From Alphaproteobacteria bacterium (GTDB lineage Bacteria > Pseudomonadota > Alphaproteobacteria > DAOWDM01): a stretch of DNA of 16,679 bases. The position numbers and the translations under genes were made by a program. Under the pieces are notes generated by a model. That model was not told the DNA's origin and ran no database searches. It saw nothing but the letters and a program-made list of their open reading frames with translations. Numbering within the stretch: the stretch's first letter is position 1; the number at the start of each line of letters is the position of its first letter. The stretch spans positions 1 through 16,679 of the forward strand of contig DAOWDM010000187.1 in the NCBI GenBank assembly GCA_030639035.1. Reading direction: 5' to 3'. Of this stretch, positions 1-7,240 are shown piece by piece.

Positions 1-396
1 AATTTAAAATCAAAAATAAGATTATCAATTGATCGTTGGAACCAATCTTTACATAGAGCCAAAGAAGAAGATCAAGCTATAGAATTAGGCATAGCTTTAG
101 AGACATTGCTTATTAATAAAAAAAAAGAAAAAGGAATTGGCTCTAAATTAAAAAGTCAATCAAAAATAATTATTGATGAAGAGCATTCAAAATTAGTATA
201 TGATATATATGATCTCAGGTCTCGCATCATGCACGATGGAAAATTTCCTTCCGAAAACGATATAAAATCAAAAGAAAGTTTTCATCATATCATTGACACT
301 GTACAATGGAAATTTCCTAAAATGATTAAGTATGTTATTGAAAATGGAATACCTAAAATTCCTACAACGAGTAGTAAAAATGACAACTTTTCATAA
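1..396 (+). CDS. HEPN-domain (ApeA-like) protein, C-terminal part
   Basis: The reading frame is open from the first base of the window to TAA at 394-396, giving 131 visible residues; the N-terminus lies upstream. The visible part has the pattern of the ApeA-like HEPN family: a helix reading RWNQSLHRA, then DQAIELGIALETLLI, and a loop with LRSRIMHDG. The last contains R73-x4-H78 (numbered from the first visible residue), matching the Rx4-6H motif that forms the active site of HEPN ribonucleases. Proteins with this domain are often RNA-cleaving toxins or anti-phage effectors, but some are non-catalytic, and the domain that would show its role is outside the window. A TTG at 106 could be mistaken for a start, but the conserved helix lies before it. 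The next gene starts 21 bp downstream on the same strand. Family assignment is from memory of the pattern; the biological role is open. Confidence 0.68.
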   Translation, partial: NLKSKIRLSIDRWNQSLHRAKEEDQAIELGIALETLLINKKKEKGIGSKLKSQSKIIIDEEHSKLVYDIYDLRSRIMHDGKFPSENDIKSKESFHHIIDTVQWKFPKMIKYVIENGIPKIPTTSSKNDNFS

Positions 397-417
397 CATG
401 AAAATATATTTAGAAAA

Positions 418-1107
418 ATGCATCAGCCTTTAAATACAGCTATACTTGCATCTACGTGGGTGCTGCCTTTGCTTTTTGCGATTATTCTGCACGAGGTAGC
501 ACATGGATATGCAGCCTATTATTTTGGAGACAACACAGCTAAAAACCATGGAAGGCTGTCGTTAAATCCTATAAAACATATAGACATGACAGGAACGGTT
601 ATTTTACCGCTTTTACTGTTTGCTATGAATTCACCTTTTTTGTTTGGCTGGGCAAAGCCTGTTCCTGTTGCTTTTCAGAACTTAAGAAATCCGAAAAAAC
701 ATATGATATGGGTAGCTTTGGCAGGACCTGCTACAAATATTGTTCTGGCGTTTATCAGTGCTATGCTGATGGGAATGTTTGCTTCAAAACCAACCGATAT
801 TGGAAGTGTGTGGATTCTTCTTAATCTGAATAACTCATTGAATATCAATTTGATACTAATGCTTTTCAATATGATTCCATTTCCTCCGCTTGATGGTGGA
901 AAAGTCGCTATAGGGCTTCTGCCGATTAAACTAGCCGTAAAATTTGCCAAACTAGAACGTCATGGTTTTATGATTCTTCTAATTATAATTTTCGGCTTGC
1001 CTTACATCGGCGACATTATCGGAGTAGATATGGACTACCTGCAAAAATATCTAAGCTTCTCAATACACTTTTTTAAAAGTGCATTCTTATCTTTTGCAGG
1101 AATATGA
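418..1107 (+). CDS. Site-2 protease family (M50) membrane metalloprotease
   Basis: This 229-residue integral membrane protein belongs to the short M50 family of intramembrane zinc proteases, which cut membrane-embedded substrates. The zinc motif HExxH is present as H25-E26-V-A-H29 (LHEVAHG) in the first hydrophobic segment. The second conserved motif, N151-M-I-P-F-P-P-L-D159-G-G, supplies the third metal ligand. The internal pattern LSLNPIKHIDMTGT and the segment FGWAKPVPV are typical of the compact bacterial group that has no PDZ domain. Four to five hydrophobic helices can be seen, and the length is normal. The ATG at 418 has little Shine-Dalgarno signal, but it places the HExxH helix where relatives have it. 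An ATG at 398 is in another frame. The substrate is not known for this subgroup. The 21-bp gap to the preceding gene would allow co-transcription but does not prove a shared function. Confidence 0.9.
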   Translation: MHQPLNTAILASTWVLPLLFAIILHEVAHGYAAYYFGDNTAKNHGRLSLNPIKHIDMTGTVILPLLLFAMNSPFLFGWAKPVPVAFQNLRNPKKHMIWVALAGPATNIVLAFISAMLMGMFASKPTDIGSVWILLNLNNSLNINLILMLFNMIPFPPLDGGKVAIGLLPIKLAVKFAKLERHGFMILLIIIFGLPYIGDIIGVDMDYLQKYLSFSIHFFKSAFLSFAGI

Positions 1108-1145
1108 GGAAAGTTTTAATTTAAGCTGATTATTTCATATTTTTT

Positions 1146-1222
1146 TGGTGCGCCCTGCAGGATTCGAACCTGCGACCTACGGCTTAGAAGGCTGTTGCTC
1201 TATCCAGCTGAGCTAAGGGCGC
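1146..1222 (-). tRNA. tRNA-Arg (anticodon TCT)
   Basis: Read on the minus strand this is a 77-nt tRNA with encoded CCA. The acceptor stem GCGCCCT/AGGGCGC pairs fully, the D arm is GCTC...GAGC, and the T arm is GCAGG-TTCGAAT-CCTGC. The anticodon loop CTTCTAA gives TCT, which reads AGA (and probably AGG), a codon favoured in AT-rich genomes. The anticodon stem ACAGC/GCCGT has an A-C mismatch at 29-41. It lies 45 bp downstream of tRNA-Pro and is probably on the same transcript. Confidence 0.96.
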
Positions 1223-1267
1223 GCAATTGTTTTAATTAACACCATGAAATAACAATGAAATTTTAAA

Positions 1268-1344
1268 TGGTCGGGGCGACTGGATTCGAACCAACGACAT
1301 CATGCTCCCAAAGCAAGCGCTCTACCAGGCTGAGCTACGCCCCG
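1268..1344 (-). tRNA. tRNA-Pro (anticodon TGG)
   Basis: Read on the minus strand this is a 77-nt tRNA with encoded CCA. The acceptor stem CGGGGCG/CGCCCCG is perfect, and the loop TTTGGGA gives anticodon TGG, which can serve all or most proline codons. The anticodon stem CTTGC/GCATG has a U-U mismatch at 28-42, and the T stem GTTGG/CCAGT contains two G-U wobble pairs, so the fold is weaker than usual. It is the upstream member of the Pro-Arg pair. The 62 bp between it and the signalling operon are very AT-rich and must carry the tRNA promoter, but I could not pick one with confidence. Confidence 0.96.
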
Positions 1345-1406
1345 ACAAAAAGAAACTATGATGTTTTTATAACTTTTGCAAGATAACTTTTTATAAAAAT
1401 ATAAAT

Positions 1407-2582
1407 TTATTTAGAAACATCAGGTATTCTAACTTTTATAGGTTCTTCTATCCCAAACATTTCATGGGAATTCATAAGTTTTTTTATAATCAAGTCGGTA
1501 AGCTTTTGATTAGCGGTAAGAAGAACCTGACCATTTACACGCTTAACATCAGATGCAAGAAACTGTCCTGATTCAAGGTCTTTTACAAAAAGCTCTCTGA
1601 CAATTGAAGTGGTTTTACTTTTTTCTTCATTAGCAATATGAATTAGATGGTGTTTCATCTCATGCAAAAGCTCCAAATCATATACTCCTTCCCTGCCCTG
1701 CAAAACTTCAAAAATTACTGTTGAAATCGGGTGATAAGCTGCCATATCAATAAAGTCAGATACAATTTTTATTATTCTTGCTTCAATTGGAATCTCTTTT
1801 CCCTTGATATCATCTTTAGGAAAGCCTGAACCATCATAGTTTTTATTCATATATTTGATTATTTTGATAATTGGCTCTAGCCTTGGAATGTTTTTCAATA
1901 ATTCACAGTTGACCTGCGACAATCTGTTAAAAATTTCCTGCTCAAGAGTAGAAAGGGAATCTTTTCTCCAAACTTTATCTAAAATTTCCTGAGGAATTGT
2001 AATCATACCGACATGCGACAGCATTGCTACAAGCTTAATTTTCCATAAGTTTTTTAATCCAATATTTTTTGATACTTTAACAGTAACATCTCGTACATTG
2101 GCGGCATGTTGAAAAGCTTGTGAATTAGTCATGGATAAAATATCGAAAAGCACCTTTACACTACCACTTAACGTATGCTCCAGAAGCTCCTTCTCTGCTG
2201 TAATTAACTCATGTTGTTTTATGCCTGCACTTATTGCTTTTTCCATGTTTTCAGGTGAACATGGTTTTGACAGGAAACGGAATATTTGTCCTTCATTTAC
2301 TGCATCTATAGCTGTTTGCTGGTCGGAATTACCTGTTAACATTATTCTGACTATATCAGGCTCTTTATCCATTAGTTCTTTAAGCAAAGTGATGCCGTCC
2401 ATTTCAGGCATACGCATATCAACAACTGCAACCGCAAAGGACTTTTCTTTTTTTATTATTATATCTAAGGCTTCGCTACCTGACGAAACCATTGTCATAT
2501 TAAATTTATTATGAAGAGTGCGTCTGTATCCAGAAAGAACGTTTGGCTCATCGTCAACGAAAAGAACTTCATGTTTGTGCAT
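1407..2582 (-). CDS. Response regulator with degenerate HD-GYP domain
   Basis: This 391-residue cytoplasmic response regulator has an N-terminal receiver (about residues 4-122) with the full phosphorylation set: D10/D11, phospho-acceptor D55, T83 and K106. Residues about 140-330 align with an HD-GYP domain, which in active members is a c-di-GMP phosphodiesterase. Here the metal-binding His-Asp of the LLHDIGK segment is S189-H190 (MLSHVGMITIP), and the GYP signature is G253-F-P255 within YDGSGFP. The HHE-type residues ahead of it are also altered. The scaffold is therefore kept without the known catalytic residues, and hydrolysis of c-di-GMP is unlikely. A C-terminal part of about 60 residues is unassigned. 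The ATG at 2580-2582 overlaps the end of the upstream HDOD gene by 14 bp, which suggests translational coupling. It is the last gene of the four-gene signalling operon; I see only a 6-bp AT-only hairpin, not a convincing terminator, after it. Confidence 0.87.
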   Translation of the reverse strand: MHKHEVLFVDDEPNVLSGYRRTLHNKFNMTMVSSGSEALDIIIKKEKSFAVAVVDMRMPEMDGITLLKELMDKEPDIVRIMLTGNSDQQTAIDAVNEGQIFRFLSKPCSPENMEKAISAGIKQHELITAEKELLEHTLSGSVKVLFDILSMTNSQAFQHAANVRDVTVKVSKNIGLKNLWKIKLVAMLSHVGMITIPQEILDKVWRKDSLSTLEQEIFNRLSQVNCELLKNIPRLEPIIKIIKYMNKNYDGSGFPKDDIKGKEIPIEARIIKIVSDFIDMAAYHPISTVIFEVLQGREGVYDLELLHEMKHHLIHIANEEKSKTTSIVRELFVKDLESGQFLASDVKRVNGQVLLTANQKLTDLIIKKLMNSHEMFGIEEPIKVRIPDVSK

Positions 2583-3762
2583 TTTTTTTACTCAGCTCAT
2601 TTAGTTTTTCCTGCCAAATAGGAATACGGTCAATAGCTCCAATATCTTCAATACGTCGTATTAAATTTTCATCAAGCCCATCTTCAGCAAGACCTATGCT
2701 TATCTGAATCAATGTTATCAGGTCTAATTTATCCCCATCTAACTCTTCTGGCGAATGATGATATATAACAGATTCAACAATATCATCTGGAATGCCCCAT
2801 AACCCTAACAAATAACCGCCTATATCAGCATGAGTCGCTCCAAAAAATTCTTTTTCACACTTACATAAAGAGGTTTTTGAATTATTAGCTTGTTTTATAC
2901 ACTTGTTGTAATTTTTAGGTAATATTCCAGCAAAAAAAAGAGTTCCTACATCATGGAAAAGACCTGCTGTAAAAGTTTTTTCAACAACTTCTTTGTTAGG
3001 CAATCCCTCTATAACAGCTATTTCTTTCGCTAGCTTACCTATAAACATTCCATGCTTAGAAATTTTATCTGCTAAATCATCAATGGCGTATTCATTAAAA
3101 ATAACAAGTATTTCAGCATTTAAAGCAATAGCCGTTATGGTATCAAGCCCAAGAAGACTTACAGCTGTTTTAGTGGAAGTGATTTCTGCAGAAAATCCAA
3201 AATAGGCAGAATTAACAAGCTGAAGAATTTTTGCTGAAAGACCTGCATCAGATGATATTATATCAGTGATTGTGTCTGCATTGCAAAATGAAGAATTAAG
3301 CTCACGAATAAGCTTTATATATGTTTGCCTAGGACTTGGAAGAGCCTGCACCTTTGTAATAAGAGGTTCAATTTTTTCATTTCCAAGACGTTTCCTGACA
3401 AACAGGATTTTTGATATTGTAGATGTTATTTCTTTGTAATCACATGGTTTTGCTAAATAACGATGAGTGATAGAGGCGACTTTCATAAGAGAGGCTTCCT
3501 CTGAATATCCAGAGAAAATAATTCTAACGGTATCAGGATGTTGTTCTTTTACTTTTGTCAGTAAATCAGCCCCGTCCATTTCTGGCATACGCATATCGGA
3601 AATAATAATATCAATTTTTTTATTTTCCATAATGGAAAGAGCTTCTTTTCCACTTTCAGCAAACAGTATTTCCCATTCTTTTTTTTTGCTTTGAAGCATA
3701 CGGCGAATACCAGAAAGAATATTAGGTTCATCATCAACAAATAAAATTACAGGTTTCGTCAT
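2569..3762 (-). CDS. Receiver-HDOD response regulator
   Basis: This 397-residue protein starts with a receiver domain (about 3-125) carrying D10/D11, phospho-acceptor D56, S84 and K105. An HDOD domain follows (about 135-330): typical segments are LPSPRQTYIKLIRELN, SDAGLSAKILQLVNSAYFG, AVSLLGLDTI and LFHDVGTL with H270-D271. HDOD domains resemble HD hydrolases but have no established enzymatic activity and are thought to act as signalling scaffolds. I chose the ATG at 3762 because it gives MTKPVILFVDDEPN, the normal start of a receiver, with a GTGAG-type ribosome site about 9 bases ahead. The frame stays open to 3840, but starting there would add residues unlike a receiver and overlap the kinase gene. 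The start is 10 bp after the kinase stop, and the end overlaps the next regulator by 14 bp. It is presumably phosphorylated by the adjacent kinase. Confidence 0.88.
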   Translation of the reverse strand: MTKPVILFVDDEPNILSGIRRMLQSKKKEWEILFAESGKEALSIMENKKIDIIISDMRMPEMDGADLLTKVKEQHPDTVRIIFSGYSEEASLMKVASITHRYLAKPCDYKEITSTISKILFVRKRLGNEKIEPLITKVQALPSPRQTYIKLIRELNSSFCNADTITDIISSDAGLSAKILQLVNSAYFGFSAEITSTKTAVSLLGLDTITAIALNAEILVIFNEYAIDDLADKISKHGMFIGKLAKEIAVIEGLPNKEVVEKTFTAGLFHDVGTLFFAGILPKNYNKCIKQANNSKTSLCKCEKEFFGATHADIGGYLLGLWGIPDDIVESVIYHHSPEELDGDKLDLITLIQISIGLAEDGLDENLIRRIEDIGAIDRIPIWQEKLNELSKKNAQT

Positions 3763-3772
3763 ATTTAAAATC

Positions 3773-6235
3773 TCACGTTTCACTGTCTTTAATTGGAATT
3801 CGAACAATAAATGTTGTTCCCACACCTTCTTCTGATTCAAAAGTTATAGAACCATTATGTTTCTCAACAATTATAGAATAGGCAATATGCAACCCCTGCC
3901 CTGTTCCTTTACCAACTTTTTTAGTTGTAAAAAATGGGTCAAATATTCTATTTCGTATTTTTTCAGGTATGCCTATACCATTATCTTCAATTCTGATTTC
4001 AGCACTATTTTTATCTTTTTTTGTGCTGATGGTTATTTGCCCCAAACCCGAGGGATATCTTTCTTTAACAGCATAAGTAGCATTGACAATAAGGTTAAGA
4101 ATAACCTGATTAAATTCACCTGAATAACAAAAAACATGAGGCAAATTTTCATCAAGTTCCATGACTATTTTAGCATTATATTTCCATTCATTTTTACAAA
4201 CAACAAGCGTGCTTCGAATGGCTTCGTTTATATCCAGAGAGGTTTTTTCCTCATTACCTGCAGAAAAAACTCGCATAGCCTTTACAATTTTTGATATTCG
4301 TTTAACTCCGTCAAGAGCCTGCTCTGTGGCAAGAGGAGTTTCTTCTATTAAATACTCAATATCAATTACATTTAATGTATCAAGTATTTCTTTTATAATA
4401 GGTTGATATTCTTTTTGTGAGCTGATGTTTTGTAACTTTTCAACTTGTTTTATAATGTTTATCATATCTGCAAAAGTTTTATGTATAAACCTCAGGTTAT
4501 CGCCTACAAACTGAGCTGGTGTATTGATTTCATGAGCAATACCTGCTGACAATTGACCAATCGATGCCATTTTTTCTTGCATTGAAAGCTGAGAATATGC
4601 CTCTTGCAATTCCTGCGTTCGTTCCTGCACCTTTTTTTCCAAAGATTCATTGGATATACTTAACCCCTCTTTAGCGTTTCTTAGCTCCACCTCCATCTTT
4701 TTTCTATCTGTAATATCACGACCAATACCGATAAACCCAAGTATTTCGCCATCTGGGGAATAATAAGGTGTTTTCAACATATCAAGCAACACCTTCGCCC
4801 CATCAGGATAAACAACCCATTCTTCATTTCTGCAGGTTATGGCGAACATCTTGCTGCCATATTCACTGAAAAGCTCTGCTGTCTCACTATCAAAAAGTTC
4901 ATAGTCACTTAAGCCTATAATATTTTTTTCTGTTTTACCTGTAAAATCCTCAAAAGTTTTGTTGCAGCCCAAATAAATAGAATCAATGTTTTTGTAAAAA
5001 ATCAGGTCAGGTATAGAATCAAACAAGCTTTGTAATAAAGCTCGTTTATCAGTAAGTGTTTTTTCTGTCTCTTTTCTCTGCTCAACTTCTTTACGCAACG
5101 ATTCGTTAGCTTTAATGATTTCTTGCTGTTTTATAGCCGCCTCATCAAGTCTTGCTATCAACACATGATTTTTAATGTTACGCTGTATAGTAAAATAAAC
5201 AACAGCCAGCACTCCAAAACTTATAATAAGCATAAGAATAAGCAAATTCTTTGGGCTTTTTAAGTCTATTATCGAGCTTAATTTTACAAACTGTATCAAG
5301 CTTATGTCTCTATTAGGAAACATAAGCCTAAGAACAAGAAACTCCTCTTTTTTGCCTGCGATATCACCTTCAAAAACAAAGAAACCCCCTGTAGGAATAT
5401 GAATTTTGTGAGAAAATTCATCAGAATCGCTATTTCTATACACATGCCCTGATGAACCATTAAATATCCGTCGCTTATGCAGAGATGAGATGTCTATTAT
5501 GTCAGGATATGGTGATATTATTTTTTCATCGACTTCCAAAGCAATAAAATTCATTGCTAAATTGGCATAACCACTTGAATGTTTCTGTAAGCATAAAAAC
5601 TGTTCATAAATATCATTCAAATTTACCCAGCCTACGACAAAGCCTACTGTTTCACCTAACTTGCCTACTGTAGCAACAACCATTATATGTTCAGGATTGT
5701 TGTCATCGAATACTATACCAGAAGCCATATGGGAAACTTGCTCTATTTTCTTCCAATTATTCTTTTTAAACTGGCATTGAGTACAACTTTTTGTCTCAGC
5801 AAGAACGTTTCCATCTATATCAAAAAGAACAACCCTTTTATAAATAGGCTTTCCTTTTAACAGTGTTGTTTTTGTTAAATGCTTAAATTGATTAACAACA
5901 TTATTAAGACTTCCCTTAAGACCGTAAGCCATAGACATTCCTAAGGCTTTGTTGCTGAAATAAGCACCTACTATTTTTCCTGTTGCAACCTTTGCTGCAT
6001 CATTCTGTCGTTCATCTAAAAAATAACTAACAGCTTCAACTCTGCCATTAAGATTTGTATTGATTCTGTCAAGAACCATTTTCTTCTGATGAAGTAGTGT
6101 AAAATAGTTAGAACCAAGAAGACTCCCAACGAAAACAACAAGCAGTATGGCAGCAACAAAGAAACTTATGCGCTGCCATTTCCCTCTTTTTTTTACAATC
6201 TGATTCGCACTAGTATAAAAAGGTAATTTATACAT
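3773..6235 (-). CDS. Membrane sensor histidine kinase (dCache-like, PAS, HisKA, HATPase)
   Basis: This is an 820-residue inner-membrane kinase. A first transmembrane helix (about 24-45) and a second (about 329-350) enclose an extracytoplasmic region of some 280 residues that resembles a double Cache sensor, including a CxxC pair at C151/C154 (CTQC). A coiled coil (about 361-400) leads into a PAS domain (about 400-510) closed by the PAC-like segment GFIGIGRDITDRKK, then a second coiled coil. The dimerisation/phosphotransfer helix has the phospho-acceptor H568 in GIAHEINTPAQF. The ATPase domain has the N box (N714, N718), DNGIGIP at 751-757, DPFFTTKK and GKGTGQGL at 775-782, so it should be active. 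There is no attached receiver; the two downstream regulators are the likely partners. ATG at 6235 is only 2 bases after the stop of the solute-binding protein gene. The Cache assignment is by pattern and is less certain than the kinase core. Confidence 0.92.
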   Translation of the reverse strand: MYKLPFYTSANQIVKKRGKWQRISFFVAAILLVVFVGSLLGSNYFTLLHQKKMVLDRINTNLNGRVEAVSYFLDERQNDAAKVATGKIVGAYFSNKALGMSMAYGLKGSLNNVVNQFKHLTKTTLLKGKPIYKRVVLFDIDGNVLAETKSCTQCQFKKNNWKKIEQVSHMASGIVFDDNNPEHIMVVATVGKLGETVGFVVGWVNLNDIYEQFLCLQKHSSGYANLAMNFIALEVDEKIISPYPDIIDISSLHKRRIFNGSSGHVYRNSDSDEFSHKIHIPTGGFFVFEGDIAGKKEEFLVLRLMFPNRDISLIQFVKLSSIIDLKSPKNLLILMLIISFGVLAVVYFTIQRNIKNHVLIARLDEAAIKQQEIIKANESLRKEVEQRKETEKTLTDKRALLQSLFDSIPDLIFYKNIDSIYLGCNKTFEDFTGKTEKNIIGLSDYELFDSETAELFSEYGSKMFAITCRNEEWVVYPDGAKVLLDMLKTPYYSPDGEILGFIGIGRDITDRKKMEVELRNAKEGLSISNESLEKKVQERTQELQEAYSQLSMQEKMASIGQLSAGIAHEINTPAQFVGDNLRFIHKTFADMINIIKQVEKLQNISSQKEYQPIIKEILDTLNVIDIEYLIEETPLATEQALDGVKRISKIVKAMRVFSAGNEEKTSLDINEAIRSTLVVCKNEWKYNAKIVMELDENLPHVFCYSGEFNQVILNLIVNATYAVKERYPSGLGQITISTKKDKNSAEIRIEDNGIGIPEKIRNRIFDPFFTTKKVGKGTGQGLHIAYSIIVEKHNGSITFESEEGVGTTFIVRIPIKDSET

Positions 6236-6237
6236 AA

Positions 6238-7128
6238 TTAGTTAAGTTCTCTTTGAAAAAATTCAGGATAATAATCAAAAACAGCTGGATAATATTTTTT
6301 CACTAACTTGATATAAGTGCCGTTTTTCCATATTTCAGATAAAAACCTATTAAATTCCTTACGCAGATTCGGGCTACTTTTACGAAAACCTACTCCCATC
6401 ATCTGTGGTTTTGAAACTGGTCCAAGCACAAGAATCTGACCAGACCATTTTTCCAAAGCAACTAGAGCATCTGGAACGTCAAGTATAGCAGCATCTGCAG
6501 CATTACTTATAATTGCTGGAGCTAAATCATTCAAGTTACCACCAAAAGAAGCTGTTTTTGCCCCTACCTCTTCAAGATGATAAAGAGCTGGGTCAAGACA
6601 AGTTCCAACTTTACCAAGCACTGTTTTGCCCGATAACATGGCTTTTACCGATTTTATATCACGGTTAATATCTCCGCTTGGCTTGATAGGCTTTAATATG
6701 GAGTCTGCTCTGGTTATAAGCCAAACTTGTGAAGGAAAAGTAGGGATAGAATAATCAACAACTTTTTGTCTCCACGGTAAAATAGTAAGACCATTGTTGA
6801 TAACATCGCCTCTGATTGGAGTCTCCCCCAGTATTTTGACATCTTCACCTATAGATTTGATTTTTTTTCCTACAAGATCATTGATAACAGTTCCCCAAGA
6901 AGTCTTAACATACTCGTATTTCACTCCAATACGTTTAGAAAAAAGCTGCATAACTTCTACAGATAGACCATCTCCGCTACCAGTAATAAAATTAGCATAC
7001 GGCACACCAAGATGACGCAGAACACCTTTTTCTTTTATATCAGCAAGATCACCTGAAGCCATCGCAGAAGGAATAGCAATGGAAAAAATTGCTAAAACAA
7101 AAGAAATAAAAAAAAGTTGTTTTTTCAT
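6238..7128 (-). CDS. Periplasmic solute-binding protein (SBP_bac_3-like)
   Basis: This 296-residue exported protein resembles family 3 extracellular solute-binding proteins, which bind amino acids or similar small molecules. A signal peptide covers residues 1-24: MKKQ, a hydrophobic core, and an A-M-A cleavage site before S25. The mature part begins with VLRHLGVPYANF and contains GDGLSVEVMQLFSKRIGVKYEYV, GLTILPWRQKVVDYSIPTF and VGFRKSSPNLRKEFNRFL, all normal for this fold. No lipobox is seen, so it should be free in the periplasm. There are no permease or ATPase genes beside it. It is instead the first gene of an operon with a histidine kinase starting 2 bases after its stop. This suggests that it presents a ligand to the kinase rather than feeding a transporter, which is an inference from context. 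The start has a good AGGTG ribosome site 7-8 bases ahead. The ligand cannot be read from the sequence. Confidence 0.88.
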   Translation of the reverse strand: MKKQLFFISFVLAIFSIAIPSAMASGDLADIKEKGVLRHLGVPYANFITGSGDGLSVEVMQLFSKRIGVKYEYVKTSWGTVINDLVGKKIKSIGEDVKILGETPIRGDVINNGLTILPWRQKVVDYSIPTFPSQVWLITRADSILKPIKPSGDINRDIKSVKAMLSGKTVLGKVGTCLDPALYHLEEVGAKTASFGGNLNDLAPAIISNAADAAILDVPDALVALEKWSGQILVLGPVSKPQMMGVGFRKSSPNLRKEFNRFLSEIWKNGTYIKLVKKYYPAVFDYYPEFFQRELN

Positions 7129-7172
7129 AAGAACACCTATCGAGTTAAACCTGTATTTTTTAAGATTAAATC

Positions 7173-7201
7173 ATAATAGTCTAAAATAGCAAGGCTTGCA
7201 A
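7173..7201 (-). promoter_or_regulatory. Predicted sigma70-type promoter of the signalling operon
   Basis: On the minus strand, TTGCAA (7201-7196) is followed after 17 bp by TATTAT (7178-7173), close to the housekeeping consensus. It lies about 45 bp ahead of the solute-binding protein start in a 112-bp gap after queH. TATGAT, a few bases further on, is an alternative -10 with poorer spacing. Confidence 0.55.
7189..7199. promoter_or_regulatory. Short inverted repeat over the -35 box, possible operator
   Basis: GCAAG-G-CTTGC is a perfect 5+5 bp inverted repeat with a 1-bp centre. It covers the -35 element of the predicted promoter of the solute-binding protein operon, where a bound regulator would block RNA polymerase. 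Repeats this short also arise by chance, so only the position makes it interesting. Confidence 0.25.
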
Positions 7202-7240
7202 CTTTCAATTGAACAGTATTTTTCAAGATGGCTTTTAATT

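Noticed and set aside
1345..1406. TTTATA-TTT-TATAAA hairpin after the signalling operon as a terminator
   Set aside because: The stem is only 6 bp of A-T pairs and has no following T-run on the minus strand.
3763..3840. Upstream extension of the receiver-HDOD gene into the kinase gene
   Set aside because: The added residues are not receiver-like, and the ATG at 3762 has the family start and a ribosome site.
5774..5785. CxxC in the kinase as a c-type haem site
   Set aside because: The residue after the second Cys is Gln, not His, so the CxxCH motif is absent.
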